Notes: generated by a model from the sequence alone, not told the origin. 64,000 bases of DNA from Neoarius graeffei (GCF_027579695.1 NC_083586.1:5948001-6012000); one strand, 5' to 3'; shown: positions 12,480 through 24,260, counted from the stretch's first letter. Program-made: numbers and translations.

Positions 12480-13674
12480 CAGGGGTTAAATTGGGCCGGG
12501 GCTGTCCGGGGCTGAGCCCCGGCACATAAGCTCGGAGCGGATGGCATATGATCACGCACACATCAAAAGCAACAAACCCTTTTCACGATTTTCAGTTCTG
12601 AATAATTAAATATCGTTTTATTAATCAATAAACCCATGACTTTTATGAGATAGATCATAGTTTTCCTGATAACAAGACGACCTGTCAAAGCTATTTAGAA
12701 CAGAACTTGTGATCAGAGATTCTGGTTTCTGGAACACTGTGTGGGTTGCCAATTCCGCTTTTTATAAGCGACTTTGGGGTTTCTTTTTTTGTGAGCTCGC
12801 TTTAAAAAAAATCAGAAGTCGTGGTTTGCGGGTTTTTGGGCTTGTGCTTCAGCGTTGTGACTTGTTTATAATTTTCTCCGTACACCGTCTCCCCTTTTAA
12901 AATAGAAGCACAATCATTTGAATGCAGCAAAACTTTTGCTGCATTCAAATGATTGTGCTTCTATTTTGCTGCTATAATATGCTCATCTTATGTATGTTCT
13001 AGACAATACAAAAAGTACCACATGCCAAATAAATAATTGAATACATAATAATAACAATAATAATAAATGCTTCCAATGTTATAGTGTTGTTTGTATTTGG
13101 TTGCATTCACTGCATGAATATATTTGATTGACAATTTGACTGACAGTGTTTTGGCATATTTAACATTTATCCTCCAAAATAAATCAACTGTTTTGGTTTA
13201 AGATTGTGCAAGCCTTCAAATTTTCTCACTGAACATTTCTCCTTCACATTTTTCACCTGTAGGCATGTGACAAGATTTAACATGATATTGCTCAACCTAC
13301 CTCTGTAAAGTCAGCTAACAACTTATTAAAATGCACCAGAATTCAGCAAATAACATGTATGATAATAAAAAACTTCTGGGGGAGGACCCCCAGACCCCCC
13401 ACTAATCATTTCCTTCAAACCAATGTACAACAACCTGTACAATCTGTTACATTGGCCAACCAATCTACATTCAAACTGCCATAATGTGTAGGGGGGCACT
13501 ACAAGATACACATAGGCCTACAACACACAGATAAGGTGTATATCTCTGTGCAATATGATATGGTTATCAAATTAGAGGGTTATTTTCCAAAAAGTATATT
13601 GGGGCAGGGCGGCGGGGGCAGGGGCGGGTACAAGGCAGAGCGCCCCCACATAACCAATCCCAATTTAACCCCTG
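12480..13674. mobile_element. Non-autonomous hAT inserted in the hAT transposase
   Basis: 1195 bp with ends CAGGGGTTAAATTGGG and its inverse, flanked by the perfect 8-bp duplication TTGACAAG (12472-12479 and 13675-13682). Removing it and one duplication restores the host transposase reading across the junction apart from the nearby one-base loss. The interior is AT-rich and has no transposase. It contains a perfect palindrome and GC-rich subterminal blocks. Confidence 0.93.
12899..12967. repeat. Perfect 34-bp-arm palindrome
   Basis: The left arm 12899-12932 (AAAATAGAAGCACAATC onward) is the exact reverse complement of 12934-12967, with a single C between them. It lies inside the small hAT and is not part of its ends. 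It could extrude as a cruciform. Perfect arms suggest a recent snap-back or templated event. Confidence 0.95.
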
Positions 13675-14158
13675 TTGACAAGCTAAGTGGACTGGCTACA
13701 GACGGAGCCCCAGCCATGGTTGGTGCGCAGAAAGGATTGATTGCATTGGTTAAAAAAGAAATGAGTCATCTCAGTCTGGATCCAAATGAGTTGATTGTGT
13801 GCCACTGTATCATACACCAAGAGAGCCTGTATGCGCATTCCCTGAAGCTCAATAATGTGATGACTACAGTTGTTTTCACCATCAACTTCATTAAAAGCAG
13901 AAGACTTAACAGTCTCCAGTTTAAAGAGCTACTGAGTGAGCTTGAGTCAGAGTATGGAGACCTGGTTTACCATTGTGAGGTGCGGTGGCTGAGTCGTGCA
14001 GATATGCTTGCACGCTTCTACAACTTGACGGTAGAAGTAAAGCAGTTCATGGAGATGAAGGGCAAACCAGTTGCTGAACTCAGTGATAGCAAGTGGCTGT
14101 GTGATTTGGCCTTCATGGTGGACATTACCAGATACCTCTCCGAACTGAATGTTAAAGC

Positions 14159-15681
14159 ATATATGCAGAGCCATGGCCTTACTTTCATTTATAAATGCCT
14201 TGAGACCTCAAGAATGGCACAGGAATAGTTTTAAGTGTTAACAATAAATCTAATATCGTAATTTTTATGATTAAAGTGATTTATATTGGTAGCGGTCTGA
14301 GTGAATGACCTTGACGTCCGTAATGTCACAACAGGAAGTCTATCGGTCTCATCACCATTTCCGCTATACTGAAACACAGAGCTGACTGCAACTCCGATCA
14401 TCCATTTTGAGCTAATTTATCGCCATGCCACGTATGGTAGATATGTTTTTGGCTGGTGCAGCAACATGACAGAAGGTGGATTTATGTTGCATTCATGGCC
14501 CAAGAATGTTCAAACTGCAAAGATTTGTACGCGTTTTGTGAGAAGTTCACGGGCACATTGGGCGGCTACGAAGTGGTCTCTCCTCTGCTCTGCACATTTT
14601 ACTGAAGACTCGTACGAGACCTCTGATCTGTTGAGGAGCATTGGCTATAAGCCCGTATTGAAAGAGGGTGCAGTCCCAACAATTACAGAAAACTATGAGA
14701 AAAGGAAAGTATTTTATTTATTTATTTATTCATTAAAAGGAATGTGAGTTTAGTTGCACCAGTCCTCCCGGAGTGAGCCGAGGGTTGTTGCTAAAACCCA
14801 GGACGGAATGGGACGGGACATATCACTCGGGCAGTGACCTCCCCGTGGTTGTTGCTAAAACCACTGACGTCCCACTCCGTCCCAGGTTTTAGTAATTGCT
14901 TGAGCCGAGCAGTAATGGCGGAGTACTCAGTATGAAGAAAAGTGAAAGAGTGGATCAGCCGTCTGATTTCTAAACTGGATATTGCTGCCATCTCGCCCTT
15001 ACATGGAAGAAGTGAATGAATGGAGAACTGAACAAACAACTGAAAGTCAGATTGTTTCAAAAACAATCAGCCACAAGATCAGCCTTCAAGAAGCGAGAAC
15101 ACAGACGGGTAAGCTACGACTCATTTGGATAAAAAAAAACAAACAAAAAAAACCCACATTGTTTACCTGCATTTAGATTAATACATGTAACTTGTATTGT
15201 GTGTTTAAGTTAGCGGTATAAAATTATTTAATTTGCTTCAGAATGTGATTGTCTCAGTTTCTGATTCTTTAATTGGCCTTTTACATTTTATCAGTGAAAA
15301 TGCATGCATGTACATGTATGTTGCATAAGTTGTAACACCTATCCTGTTTTAATGAGAGTCAACCCACAATCAATGAAGTCAAATCAGTCTTAGTTGAGCA
15401 AGTCAGTAACGGTATTTCTTACTTTCATCATAAATTTTTATTTATATGACTTTGGTCTATAGCTGTAAAAGGCCTCAGCCTTAAAACCGGTTCCTGCTGT
15501 GATGCACCCAGGGCTGGCTGGCTCAGCGGGACAGCTCCAATGACAACTTTGCAGTCAATTTTCACTCTCAAAAAAATATATATATTTTTTTTTAATTCCC
15601 ATTTATGCAGCATACAAGAGTCAAGGATGGAGATACTATCCACTCAGAAATGTATTTAAAAATAAAGGCTCTGCGTATCTC
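14159..15681 (+). mobile_element. P-like (THAP) transposon fragment in the hAT
   Basis: The insert starts ATATATGCAGAGCC and ends GGCTCTGCGTATCTC, short imperfect inverted ends. It carries a THAP-domain exon like that of fish P elements. The flanks GTTAAAGC (14151-14158) and CTTTAAGC (15682-15689) agree at 6 of 8 positions, compatible with an aged 8-bp target duplication. Beyond the THAP exon there is a pair of TTGTTGCTAAAACC repeats near 14790-14890 and AT-rich sequence, but no transposase core. Confidence 0.7.
14425..14708 (+). pseudogene. THAP-domain exon of a P-like element, degenerate
   Basis: Starts MPRMVDMFLAGAAT from ATG 14425. The frame then shifts by one base, and from 14466 the reading is the THAP body with TKWSLLCSAHF (the C-x2-H half of the zinc site) and the GAVPTI ending, before a splice-donor GT at 14709. 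THAP domains are C2CH DNA-binding fingers found in P-element transposases. Here the two N-terminal cysteines expected near residues 5 and 10 are absent, so the finger could not hold zinc even without the frameshift. Confidence 0.8.
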
Positions 15682-16590
15682 CTTTAAGCTCCAAAGTCCC
15701 AACCAGCTTTTCAGCTCACTGTTTTCAAATGTGAAATCATTTGAAGCTAAACTGAAGCTGTGGCAAGTGCAACTGGAAAGGGGGAACACTGTGCACTTTC
15801 ATACTTTGCAAGAACAAAAGCCTGCTGTGACATCTGAATATGCTGGGGAGTGTGCAAAACTACTCCAGGCCTTTGGAGAGAGGTTCCAGCTGATGAGAAG
15901 TTACAAGAAGGACCTGAACATATTTGCAACACCATTCAATGTGGAATCAGCTGATGTGCCTGACAACCTACAGCACAAAATAATTGAGCTGCAAAGCAAC
16001 AATGAGCTCAAAGCTAGGTACATCAACCTTCCTCTGCTTGAGTTCTACAAACTGTATGTGCGTCCTGAGGATTTTCCCACTCTGAGGAGACATGCACTGA
16101 AGTTTGCGTCACTGTTTGGGACAACTGACTGCTGTGAGCAGTTCTTCTCAAAACTGACCCTTGCAAAGAATCGCTTCCGCTCAAGACTGACTGACCCAAA
16201 CCTGGAAAACCAGCATCGTCATCTGTACCATCTGACATCAGATGCCTCACCAAAGAGAAGCAGTTCCAGCCTTCACATTAGGTCAGCCAGATATAATAAT
16301 AAAAATTGGTAAAATATTATTATATTGTAGCATCTTCATTACATAAAATGCTCAAAGTGCTTTACATCAGTACATATAAAATCAATAAGAACACAAGACT
16401 AGAAACAGAGCATTAAAAAAATAAGAGGTGGATAAAATTTAAAAAGAAAATGGGAAGATTAAAAAGGGATAAAATAGAAAGTTACACCAATAAAGTTGCT
16501 TTATTTGAATAGCATGAAAGAAAGCTAAAATAAATGGGCTGCATCTTAATTTTCAGCAGAGGTTATGGGTTAAAAAATGTAGTTTGGCCC

Positions 16591-17064
16591 CCACAGAATG
16601 TTATAAAATGTTGACACATCAAATTCCACCAAATCCAACACCACAACTCGCCCACATAGACACACACACACACCCCTGACCCCCAGGCGCGCGCACACTC
16701 ACTCCAAAGCTGTGCTTTCCACAGCACAAAAGCGGCTCCGTTTCCAAAACTGCACACTACACTCGGACAGTGGAAATCCATCAGGGTCATTGACAGGGCT
16801 CTCCTTCCTTCCACTCAGCCCAGAGCGCTTACAGCGGCCACGCCGTTTCTCAGCCCGTTTTTACACACGGCATCGCACAAAGCGCGCAGCCCGCCGGCTC
16901 GAGCCGCACCGTGCTGTTTTATGGCCACTGCGCGACACGCTCGGTCTGTACCCGGGCCTGCTGGAGCTCGGGAGGAACGAGAAAGCCCGTTCTCGCTAAA
17001 CGTGTGCTCGATCGCTTTGGATCTTGTCTTCCGAGTCTTATTTTCGCCGAGAAACGCCGTGAGA
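16591..17064. other. Intergenic DNA upstream of the histone cluster
   Basis: No gene seen. A CA run near 16660 is followed by GC-rich sequence that becomes CpG-dense toward the H1 gene. The open frames here are short and show no similarity that I recognise. Confidence 0.6.
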
Positions 17065-17160
17065 AAACACAAGTGCGAGTGTGTGACGGCAACGCGCTCA
17101 CTCAGCGGCAGCGCGGTTGAGTCTCAAACGTTCTCATGAGCGCTTTTAAGCCCCGCCCCC
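17065..17160 (+). promoter_or_regulatory. Histone H1 promoter elements
   Basis: An H1-type AC box, AAACACA, lies at 17065-17071, about 150 bp before the start codon. A TATA-like TTTTAAG is at 17144-17150 and a GC box CCCCGCCCCC at 17151-17160. The AC box plus GC box arrangement is characteristic of replication-dependent linker-histone promoters, where it drives S-phase transcription. Confidence 0.6.
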
Positions 17161-17216
17161 GGCCTCCGTTTCCCACACAGCGTTTCACTCGCTTCCGCTC
17201 CGGAGCTCCGAGACAG

Positions 17217-17801
17217 ATGGCAGAAGTCGCTCCCGCCGCCGCGCCGGCCAAAGCGCCCAAGAAGAAAGCAGCTTCAAAGAGCAAGAAATCAGGCCCGAGC
17301 GTCGGCGAGCTCATCATCAAAGCAGTTTCTGCGTCGCAGGAGAGGAGCGGCGTGTCCCTCTCCGCCTTGAAGAAAGCTTTACAGGCCGCCGGATACGATG
17401 TGGAGAAGAACAACTCCCGCGTTAAAATCGCCGTCAAGAATCTTGTGAGGAAAAGCGTCCTGGTGCAGACCAAAGGGACCGGTGCGTCTGGCTCTTTCAA
17501 GCTGAACAAGACGCAGACCGAAGGCAAGAAAGCCGCGCCCAAAGCCAGAAAGGCGGCCGCCAAAAAGCCAGCCGCCGCTAAGAAGCTGGCGGCCAAGAAG
17601 CCCGCCGCCAAGAAGTCTTCTAAGAAGGCGAAGAAGCCCGCCGCCGCCGCCAAGAAATCCACCAAGAGCCCGAAGAAGGCGAAAAAACCGTCGACCCCCA
17701 AAAAGGCTGCCAAGAGCGCGAAGAAAACAAAAACTGCCAAGCCGAAAGCCGTAAAGCCCAAAACGGCCAAGGCGAAAAAGCCGGCCCCCAAAAAGAAGTA
17801 A
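17217..17801 (+). CDS. Linker histone H1
   Basis: 194 residues, intronless. The protein begins [20 protein letters not shown], and a winged-helix globular domain spans about residues 26-100 ([52 protein letters not shown]). A lysine/alanine/proline tail follows, with SPKK and TPKK-type cyclin-dependent kinase sites. It binds the nucleosome dyad and linker DNA and compacts chromatin. The start at 17217 is chosen because MAEVAP is the usual fish H1 N-terminus. An in-frame upstream ATG at 17136 would add 27 residues of promoter-derived sequence. Codon use is GC-rich, as in its neighbours. It looks intact and is followed by a histone stem-loop. Confidence 0.97.
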   Translation: MAEVAPAAAPAKAPKKKAASKSKKSGPSVGELIIKAVSASQERSGVSLSALKKALQAAGYDVEKNNSRVKIAVKNLVRKSVLVQTKGTGASGSFKLNKTQTEGKKAAPKARKAAAKKPAAAKKLAAKKPAAKKSSKKAKKPAAAAKKSTKSPKKAKKPSTPKKAAKSAKKTKTAKPKAVKPKTAKAKKPAPKKK

Positions 17802-17834
17802 ACATGATTGTTTGATTGTTTTCTTTCCCTAAAC

Positions 17835-17873
17835 GGCTCTTTTAAGAGCCACCCATGTTTTCGTTGAAAGAGC
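17835..17873 (+). terminator. H1 histone 3' stem-loop and downstream element
   Basis: GGCTCTTTTAAGAGCC (17835-17850) forms the conserved 6-bp stem and 4-base loop, followed by ACCCA and a purine-rich GAAAGAGC (17866-17873). These are the SLBP-binding site and the U7-pairing element, which give the non-polyadenylated histone mRNA end. Confidence 0.95.
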
Positions 17874-18656
<783 letters not shown>

Positions 18657-18688
18657 ATTTACTTACTGCTGCGTTCGTCAGTCCCAAA

Positions 18689-18709
18689 GGCTCTTTTAAG
18701 AGCCACCCA
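18689..18709 (+). terminator. H2A histone 3' stem-loop
   Basis: GGCTCTTTTAAGAGCC then ACCCA, 33 bp after the stop codon; identical in stem and loop to the H1 copy. Confidence 0.95.
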
Positions 18710-19048
18710 TCTTTGCTCAAAAAGTGCAATTTTTTTAATCCTTTCCCAGGTTTTGGGGTATTTCATAGCTCCAGCATAAAAGGAATTCATAAACAATATA
18801 AAGTGGTATTAATAATGATGCATTTTATTTATAACGCATTTTAGCCGTAATAGTATAACACTAATAATAACAGTAGTGTGCTGGCGATAAAGGAAGGCTG
18901 ATGGGTGAAAATAGATTATGACAGCGCTGTCCGTGCGGCGATTGAACCTACAAAACGCGCTAAGCTGCGCTGTTGGCTCTGCGCGAGCGGCAATAAATTA
19001 GGGGCGGGTGTGGCTGTGTTTCAAACTGTGTCGGCGGGAAAAGACGGT
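18710..19048. other. H2A-H3 intergenic DNA
   Basis: AT-rich spacer that turns GC-rich near the H3 promoter. No gene is seen. Confidence 0.6.
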
Positions 19049-19115
19049 CCAATAGCGAATAGGTGACGCAGCGCGTTCTCTCCAATGACAGGCGACCGCG
19101 TTCAAGACGCCCAAT
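19049..19115 (+). promoter_or_regulatory. H3 promoter with three CCAAT boxes
   Basis: Direct CCAAT boxes lie at 19049-19053, 19082-19086 and 19111-19115, about 90-157 bp before the H3 start. Multiple NF-Y sites of this spacing are usual for core histone promoters. No canonical TATA box is seen. Confidence 0.65.
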
Positions 19116-19187
19116 GAGCGCAGGGCGCTGTTAGAGTTGAAAAAGCCAGCGTCCGCCGGTGCCGTTTATTCTGTTTCTCATCTGTGA

Positions 19188-19616
<429 letters not shown>

Positions 19617-19641
19617 ACGCGGACTCCGTCTAACGCACAAA

Positions 19642-19662
19642 GGCTCTTTTAAGAGCCACCTC
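19642..19662 (+). terminator. H3 histone 3' stem-loop
   Basis: GGCTCTTTTAAGAGCC at 19642-19657 followed by ACCTCA, with a purine-rich CAGAAACGAG shortly after. It lies 25 bp past the stop codon. Confidence 0.93.
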
Positions 19663-20370
19663 ACTGTCTCACAGAAACGAGCCCGTCTCCATCCCCTGCA
19701 TGAAACACCGTTCTGTTTGAGCTCACGGTTCGAGTGGAGTCGGAGCAGTGAAACAGAACAGCTGTTAGGACACAGTGGCCAGAGTTCTAGAACTTCTCGC
19801 GGTTTGACTAACAGGTTTTTGTCCCCGTCCTTTTAGATATTGTGGTGTCCGAGCGCCGCTTCAGTAATCAGAAGAGAAGCAGAAAGTTTTCTCCGCTGCT
19901 TGGAAATGAGCAAAGGTAATGTATTTAATAAATGGTCTATATGTATTAAGGATAAATCTTTGTGCGTATTTCAATACATTTATCACTTCACACACGTTTT
20001 GTGTTTTTAACAATGGACATTGTCACAAGTCAGATTTCCATTTATCCGCAGATATAAAACATTCTAAATATTTCTAATAACACAGACTACTCAATAGAAG
20101 TCACTACGCAGCACCCATATAATTTTTACTCTACGTTATTTTCGCTTTTTAAGTAAAATAGCTCGTTTATTTACTTCTTGGATGGAGGCTGGTTTCCCTG
20201 ATTTGGCCACATGTGGAAACTTTATTTACTCATTGATGGAGGTCGGTTTTCTTGACGTGGCAACTTTTCTCGTTATATCTCCCGTAAATAAATTTTTATT
20301 CAATTCTGCATTTGTTATAAAACAAGGGTACAGCACAAAGAGAGACATGAATTTGCTCTTCTATGAGAAA
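19663..20370. other. Convergent H3-H2B spacer
   Basis: About 700 bp between two convergent histone genes. It has no supported gene and is AT-rich in the middle. A short GGATGGAGG/TTGATGGAGG duplication with shared flanks (GGTTTCCCTGATTTGGC and GGTTTTCTTGACGTGGC) is visible at 20178-20262. Confidence 0.55.
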
Positions 20371-20392
20371 GTGGGTGGCTCTTAAAAGAGCC
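20371..20392 (-). terminator. H2B histone 3' stem-loop
   Basis: Read on minus: GGCTCTTTTAAGAGCC (20392-20377) then ACCCAC. It is positioned 37 bp after the H2B stop codon on the minus strand. Confidence 0.94.
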
Positions 20393-20429
20393 GTTGAGTT
20401 GCTGAAGGCGGCCGCAGCAGCAGCGCGCT

Positions 20430-20819
<390 letters not shown>

Positions 20820-20862
20820 CTAAACTGTAAGAGAATGAATAAGGCCCGCCTCGCGGCCGCTC

Positions 20863-20915
20863 TATTTACAGGTCCGCAGTGTAATTAGACACGAGGCAGG
20901 AACATATTTTATTGG
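20863..20915 (-). promoter_or_regulatory. H2B promoter elements
   Basis: On minus, a CCAAT box (20915-20911) is followed toward the gene by a TATA-like TAAATA (20868-20863), about 60 bp before the start codon. The arrangement is usual for H2B genes. I see no clear ATTTGCAT octamer. Confidence 0.5.
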
Positions 20916-20949
20916 CCAGAGTTCCAAACCTCCTCATACGGGGCGCCTC

Positions 20950-21230
20950 CTACCGCTCCGCCCACTTCCTTCCCCTCCGCCTCGCTTTGTCTCCCTTCCC
21001 GCCGTTTTATATTCACAGCACTGATGGAAGAATTTTATAGATAATTCATTCTAGTCTTATATTTCTATTACCACCATCTGAAGCGTTTCTTTCTCACACA
21101 GCTTTCATATAGAAACGGTTAAGTATTACTGATGTTACTCGTGTCTGCAGTTTCCTGTTCTCTGCTTCATTTTAAATAGACTTTATTTTCATTCAGATTT
21201 GCATCAAACAATACACATTAGAACGAGATT
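20950..21230. other. Spacer right of H2B
   Basis: Pyrimidine-rich then AT-rich sequence with no gene recognised. Confidence 0.5.
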
Positions 21231-21292
21231 TCGTTGCTGTGGCTCAGTGTAGTGCAGAACGAAACAGCAAGTATATTACCTGAGAAATAAAA

Positions 21293-21294
21293 AA

Positions 21295-21358
<64 letters not shown>

Positions 21359-21363
21359 TTTTA
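21293..21363. repeat. (CA)n(TA)n(T)n microsatellite
   Basis: A CA run, about 19 TA units and a T run directly precede the SINE. Confidence 0.92.
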
Positions 21364-21740
21364 GGGGCGGCATGGTGGTGTAGTGGTTAGCGCTGTCGCC
21401 TCACAGCAAGAACGTCCGGGTTTGAGCCCCATGGCCGGCGAGGGCCTTTCTGTGTGGAGTTTGCATGTTCTCCCCGTGTCCGCGTGGGTTTCCTCCGGGT
21501 TCTCCGGTTTCCCCCACAGTCCAAAGACATGCAGGTTAGGTTAACTGGTGACTCTAAATTGAGCGTAGGTGTGAATGTGAGTGTGAATGGTTGTCTGTGT
21601 CTATGTGTCAGCCCTGTGATGACCTGGCGACTTGTCCAGGGTGTACGCCGCCTTTTGCCCGTAGTCAGCTGGGATAGGATCCAGCTTGCCTGCGACCCTG
21701 TAGAAGGATAAAGCGGCTACAGATAATGAGATGAGATGAG
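21364..21740 (+). mobile_element. tRNA-derived SINE (Mermaid-like), copy 1
   Basis: The tRNA-like head has an A box TAGTGGTTAGC (21381-21391) and a B box GGGTTTGAGCC (21418-21428). A conserved body follows (TTTGCATGTTCTCCCCG, ACATGCAGGTTAGGTTAACT, GATGACCTGGCGACTTGTCC), and the tail is GATAATGAGATGAGATGAG. The same element occurs at 58750 (minus) and 60831 (plus). This one lies between TA arrays, so a target duplication cannot be read. SINEs are copied by LINE machinery. The open frames inside it are not genes. Confidence 0.9.
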
Positions 21741-21743
<3 letters not shown>

Positions 21744-21801
<58 letters not shown>

Positions 21802-21817
21802 GCCACAATCTATTATC

Positions 21818-21860
<43 letters not shown>
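21744..21860. repeat. (TA)n microsatellites
   Basis: Two long TA tracts separated by a short unique stretch, followed by T and TTTTG runs. Part of the spacer of the inverted repeat. Confidence 0.92.
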
Positions 21861-21867
<7 letters not shown>

Positions 21868-21960
21868 TGTTTTGTTTTGTTTTGTTTGTTTGTTTCTCAG
21901 GTAATATACTTGCTGTTTCGTTCTACACTACACTGAGCCACAGCAAAAAAAAAAAAGAAA

Positions 21961-22000
21961 AAAGCAGCATCTGTGTGTGTGTATATACAGATGCTGCTTT
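21961..22000. repeat. 14-bp-arm hairpin
   Basis: AAAGCAGCATCTGT and its perfect inverse ACAGATGCTGCTTT, separated by a 12-bp TG/TA loop. It lies just outside the 52-bp inverted repeat. A CA run follows at 22017-22043. Confidence 0.9.
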
Positions 22001-22010
22001 TCTTTTTCCC

Positions 22011-22046
<36 letters not shown>

Positions 22047-22072
22047 TGGAGAAAGAGCTCTTTGTGGATGTT

Positions 22073-22093
22073 TGGGTGTCTCTTAAAAGAGCC
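22073..22093 (-). terminator. Degenerate H4 histone stem-loop
   Basis: On minus: GGCTCTTTTAAGAGAC then ACCCA. One stem base has changed (AGAGAC for AGAGCC), leaving a mismatch in the stem. It sits 31 bp after the stop codon of the H4 fragment, as expected for a former H4 gene. Confidence 0.8.
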
Positions 22094-22124
22094 GTTGTGC
22101 TGGTGCGGTTCAGTGTCAGAGTGT

Positions 22125-22313
<189 letters not shown>

Positions 22314-22770
22314 TCAGAGCTTGAGGAGCGCGGCTGTGAGGAGCTCCTGAACCCGGAGCTGGAGAAGGAGACCTACGAGCTGCTGAGGCAGTTGTTCCGC
22401 TCTCACACGGGCCTTCCGGTGGAACACAGGCGGAATAAAGCGCACTCAGCACTGCCGAGTCTGCAGAGAGTGGTGGGGAAAACCATCTACCGCCACCGCA
22501 TCGCATACACCGGTGAGCTTTACTGCACTAACAGGGGCTCATGGCCATCTCTGTCTAAGAGTTACTGGCGATTGGCTTTGGGTGCATTAGCCCCGGGGGT
22601 TAGCCCCATTTTCAGGGACTTTAGCTTCATCATTGAGTTGAGCAAAGTTTGATCATAATTTTACCTTTTTCAGATCCCAGTAACAGTAATTTATCAGTTT
22701 TTAGACTGAAGGATCTGATTCTGAATCATTTGGTTCTCAGAATGCTCTGTGAAACCATTCTGCTGCTCTG

Positions 22771-22856
22771 TTTAGATTTAAACCCTGATGTGATTCAATT
22801 CAAAACACTTTATTTGTTTTGATTTGAACTGAATCCCATCAGGGTTTAAATCTAAA
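22771..22856. repeat. Imperfect hairpin in intron 1 of the MCL1-like gene
   Basis: TTTAGATTTAAACCCTGATG (22771 onward) is mirrored by an inverse copy ending at 22856. The arms are about 34-38 bp with a few mismatches around a short AT loop. It resembles a small foldback repeat. Confidence 0.8.
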
Positions 22857-23461
22857 CATTCAGCTCGCTACTCAGAGTTTCTTCAGCGTCTGTCAGTTAG
22901 TTTACAGAAGCCCAAACACTGCAGTGCAGGATTCTCTATTACAGGGGAACAAGCACTTTAACTCAGTGAAACATTCACTTGGCTCATAAAATAGCCTTTA
23001 TTTAATAGTGACTTCATAATTTAATTTACGCTGTTTAGATTCCATAAGTTTATTTTTATATCGTTAGAGTGCTTTTTGTGTCAATTGAAGTTCATCTTGC
23101 CATACAATTACCCAATCATGACACAGCAGGCGGATATTACTGGCCAATCCTGTTGCAGGAGGCGGGCATTATGTGCCACAGGGACAGTCTGGACTTCAAA
23201 GAATTTCCCCACGTTGTTTCCCATAAATGTTAAAGTGCATTATGGATATTCTGTGCTTTACAGGACACAGCATTTAATACTGAATGTTGTAGCACACAGG
23301 ATCTTTAACTGTGTGCTGTCAGGTGTGTGTGCGCGCACAAGTTGAGTAAAGTGTTGTAGGAGGTGTGTTTTTAAAGTGGAACTGCTGTCTGATTAATACT
23401 TTAATTTATCTAGAAGTTTTCTCTATTTTCTGTTCTGTTTACTCTTTAATGATGCTGCTGG

Positions 23462-23530
23462 AAGTTTTATTTCCCTGAGGGAACCCTCCCAAAGGGATCA
23501 ATAAAGTTTTATCTATCTATCTATCTATCG
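23462..23530 (+). mobile_element. LINE 3' tail with (ATCT)n
   Basis: TTTCCCTGAGGGAACCCTCC, then GGGATCAATAAAGTTT and an ATCT tail: the usual 3' end of fish L2/CR1-group LINEs. Only the tail is recognisable. It lies in intron 1 of the MCL1-like gene. Confidence 0.6.
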
Positions 23531-23989
23531 TGGAAACTGGGTTCCTGGAACTCTGCTTATTTTTAAACATGCTTATCAAACACCAGCGCACTTTCTCACA
23601 CACACGGGCAGTGGCAGATAATTCAGTAAGATTAAGGTGTGTGTAAATGATCACATTAGTGAAGGTGAAAATAAAGCACATGAATGGGGGCAAAAAGCAT
23701 GCAGTAACTGAACACATCACTGCACAGACAGACAGAAGTGCAAAGTAGATTACACACAGACAGGAGGAGACCGAGTCCGGTCCTTTAAGGGGAGTGTCCT
23801 AGTGCCCAAGGAACAGAGAGAAAACCGTGAATAAACACACACATGGGGAGATGAAGGGGAAATGAGGAAACCTGGATGCACACACAAAGTAAGGGGAATT
23901 CTGGGTAATCTATCCCCATGCTGGGAATTTCAGGGAAAGATATTGTTTTATTTTCCTCAGGACAGAGAGACACTGACTCCTACAGGCAG

Positions 23990-24260
23990 ATGGACTGCAA
24001 GAAAAGGCAGCTTTATTGTAGTAAGTACAGTTCAGTAGTTGTGTGTGGTGCAGCCATTCGGGGGACTGGGTGTGGGAGAAGACAGGTCCAGCTGTCGGGT
24101 TGAAGATGTTCCGTAGCCTGATAGTCCGTGTGTTAATAGTCCTGTGGCGTTTTCCATGTGGTAGAGGGACAGACAGGTGGTGACCTGGATGGCTCAGGTC
24201 TCTGGTGATGGTGCAACGTTCCTCTGTAGTCAACTGGTGTAGATGGAGTGTAGGTTAGAG
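23990..24260 (-). mobile_element. LINE reverse-transcriptase C-terminal fragment
   Basis: Minus-strand reading contains GKRHRTINTRTIRLRNIFNP and TAGPVF, the basic block near the end of fish LINE ORF2 proteins (R-Y-R-x-I-x-T-R-T-x-R-L-K-N-S-F-F-P type). A second, independent fragment of this block lies at 47870-48020. Truncated; intronic to the MCL1-like gene. Confidence 0.6.

Larger units (their letters stand above)
11766..16312 (+). pseudogene. hAT transposase remnant (GTF2IRD2-like)
   Basis: The reading starts at ATG 11766 (MASLKKRKVD), followed by a BED-like zinc-finger region (CLICGEA, then HHYTTKH). The catalytic core comes next: ACDETTDI with the first Asp near 12298, and TDGAPAMVG plus the CHCIIHQ motif after the first insertion. 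The C-terminal dimerisation block lies at 15690-16312 (FASLFGTTDCCEQFFSK). The sequence matches the transposase family that also gave rise to mammalian GTF2IRD2. It is broken several ways: an in-frame TAA at 11847, an extra base near 11895, a lost base near 12457, and the two transposon insertions. Within 15690-16312 the frame is fully open and well preserved. It cannot make a protein. Confidence 0.88.
11432..16590 (+). mobile_element. hAT transposon, GTF2IRD2/Charlie8-like, decayed
   Basis: The left end, CAGGGGTGGGGAACGTCCGG, is a standard hAT terminus. The interior encodes three blocks of one hAT transposase in order on the plus strand, separated by a small hAT (12480-13674) and a P-like element (14159-15681). 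The right end is uncertain. A GTTTGGCCCCCA stretch near 16583 looks subterminal, but no terminal inverted repeat or matching 8-bp target duplication is visible, so the far end is probably lost. Without insertions the element would be about 2.4 kb. Confidence 0.85.
21234..21946. repeat. 52-bp inverted repeat enclosing AT arrays and a SINE
   Basis: The left arm 21234-21285 (TTGCTGTGGCTCAGTGTAG onward, ending TACCTGAGA) and the right arm 21895-21946 are reverse complements with one mismatch in 52. Between them lie CA/TA runs, a SINE and more TA/T runs, about 610 bp. Either the arms are the ends of a foldback element into which a SINE inserted, or an inverted duplication formed around the AT arrays. 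Most of the spacer is simple sequence. Confidence 0.9.

Noticed and set aside
17136-17216. Upstream in-frame ATG extending H1 by 27 residues
   Set aside because: The extra residues come from the GC-box/TATA-like promoter region and are not found in H1 proteins; MAEVAP at 17217 is the family start.
21454-21711. Open frames inside the three SINE copies
   Set aside because: They recur in every copy and frame with the SINE body; the element is RNA polymerase III-derived and non-coding.
21736-21936. Open frame of alternating Ile/Tyr
   Set aside because: Translation of a TA microsatellite.
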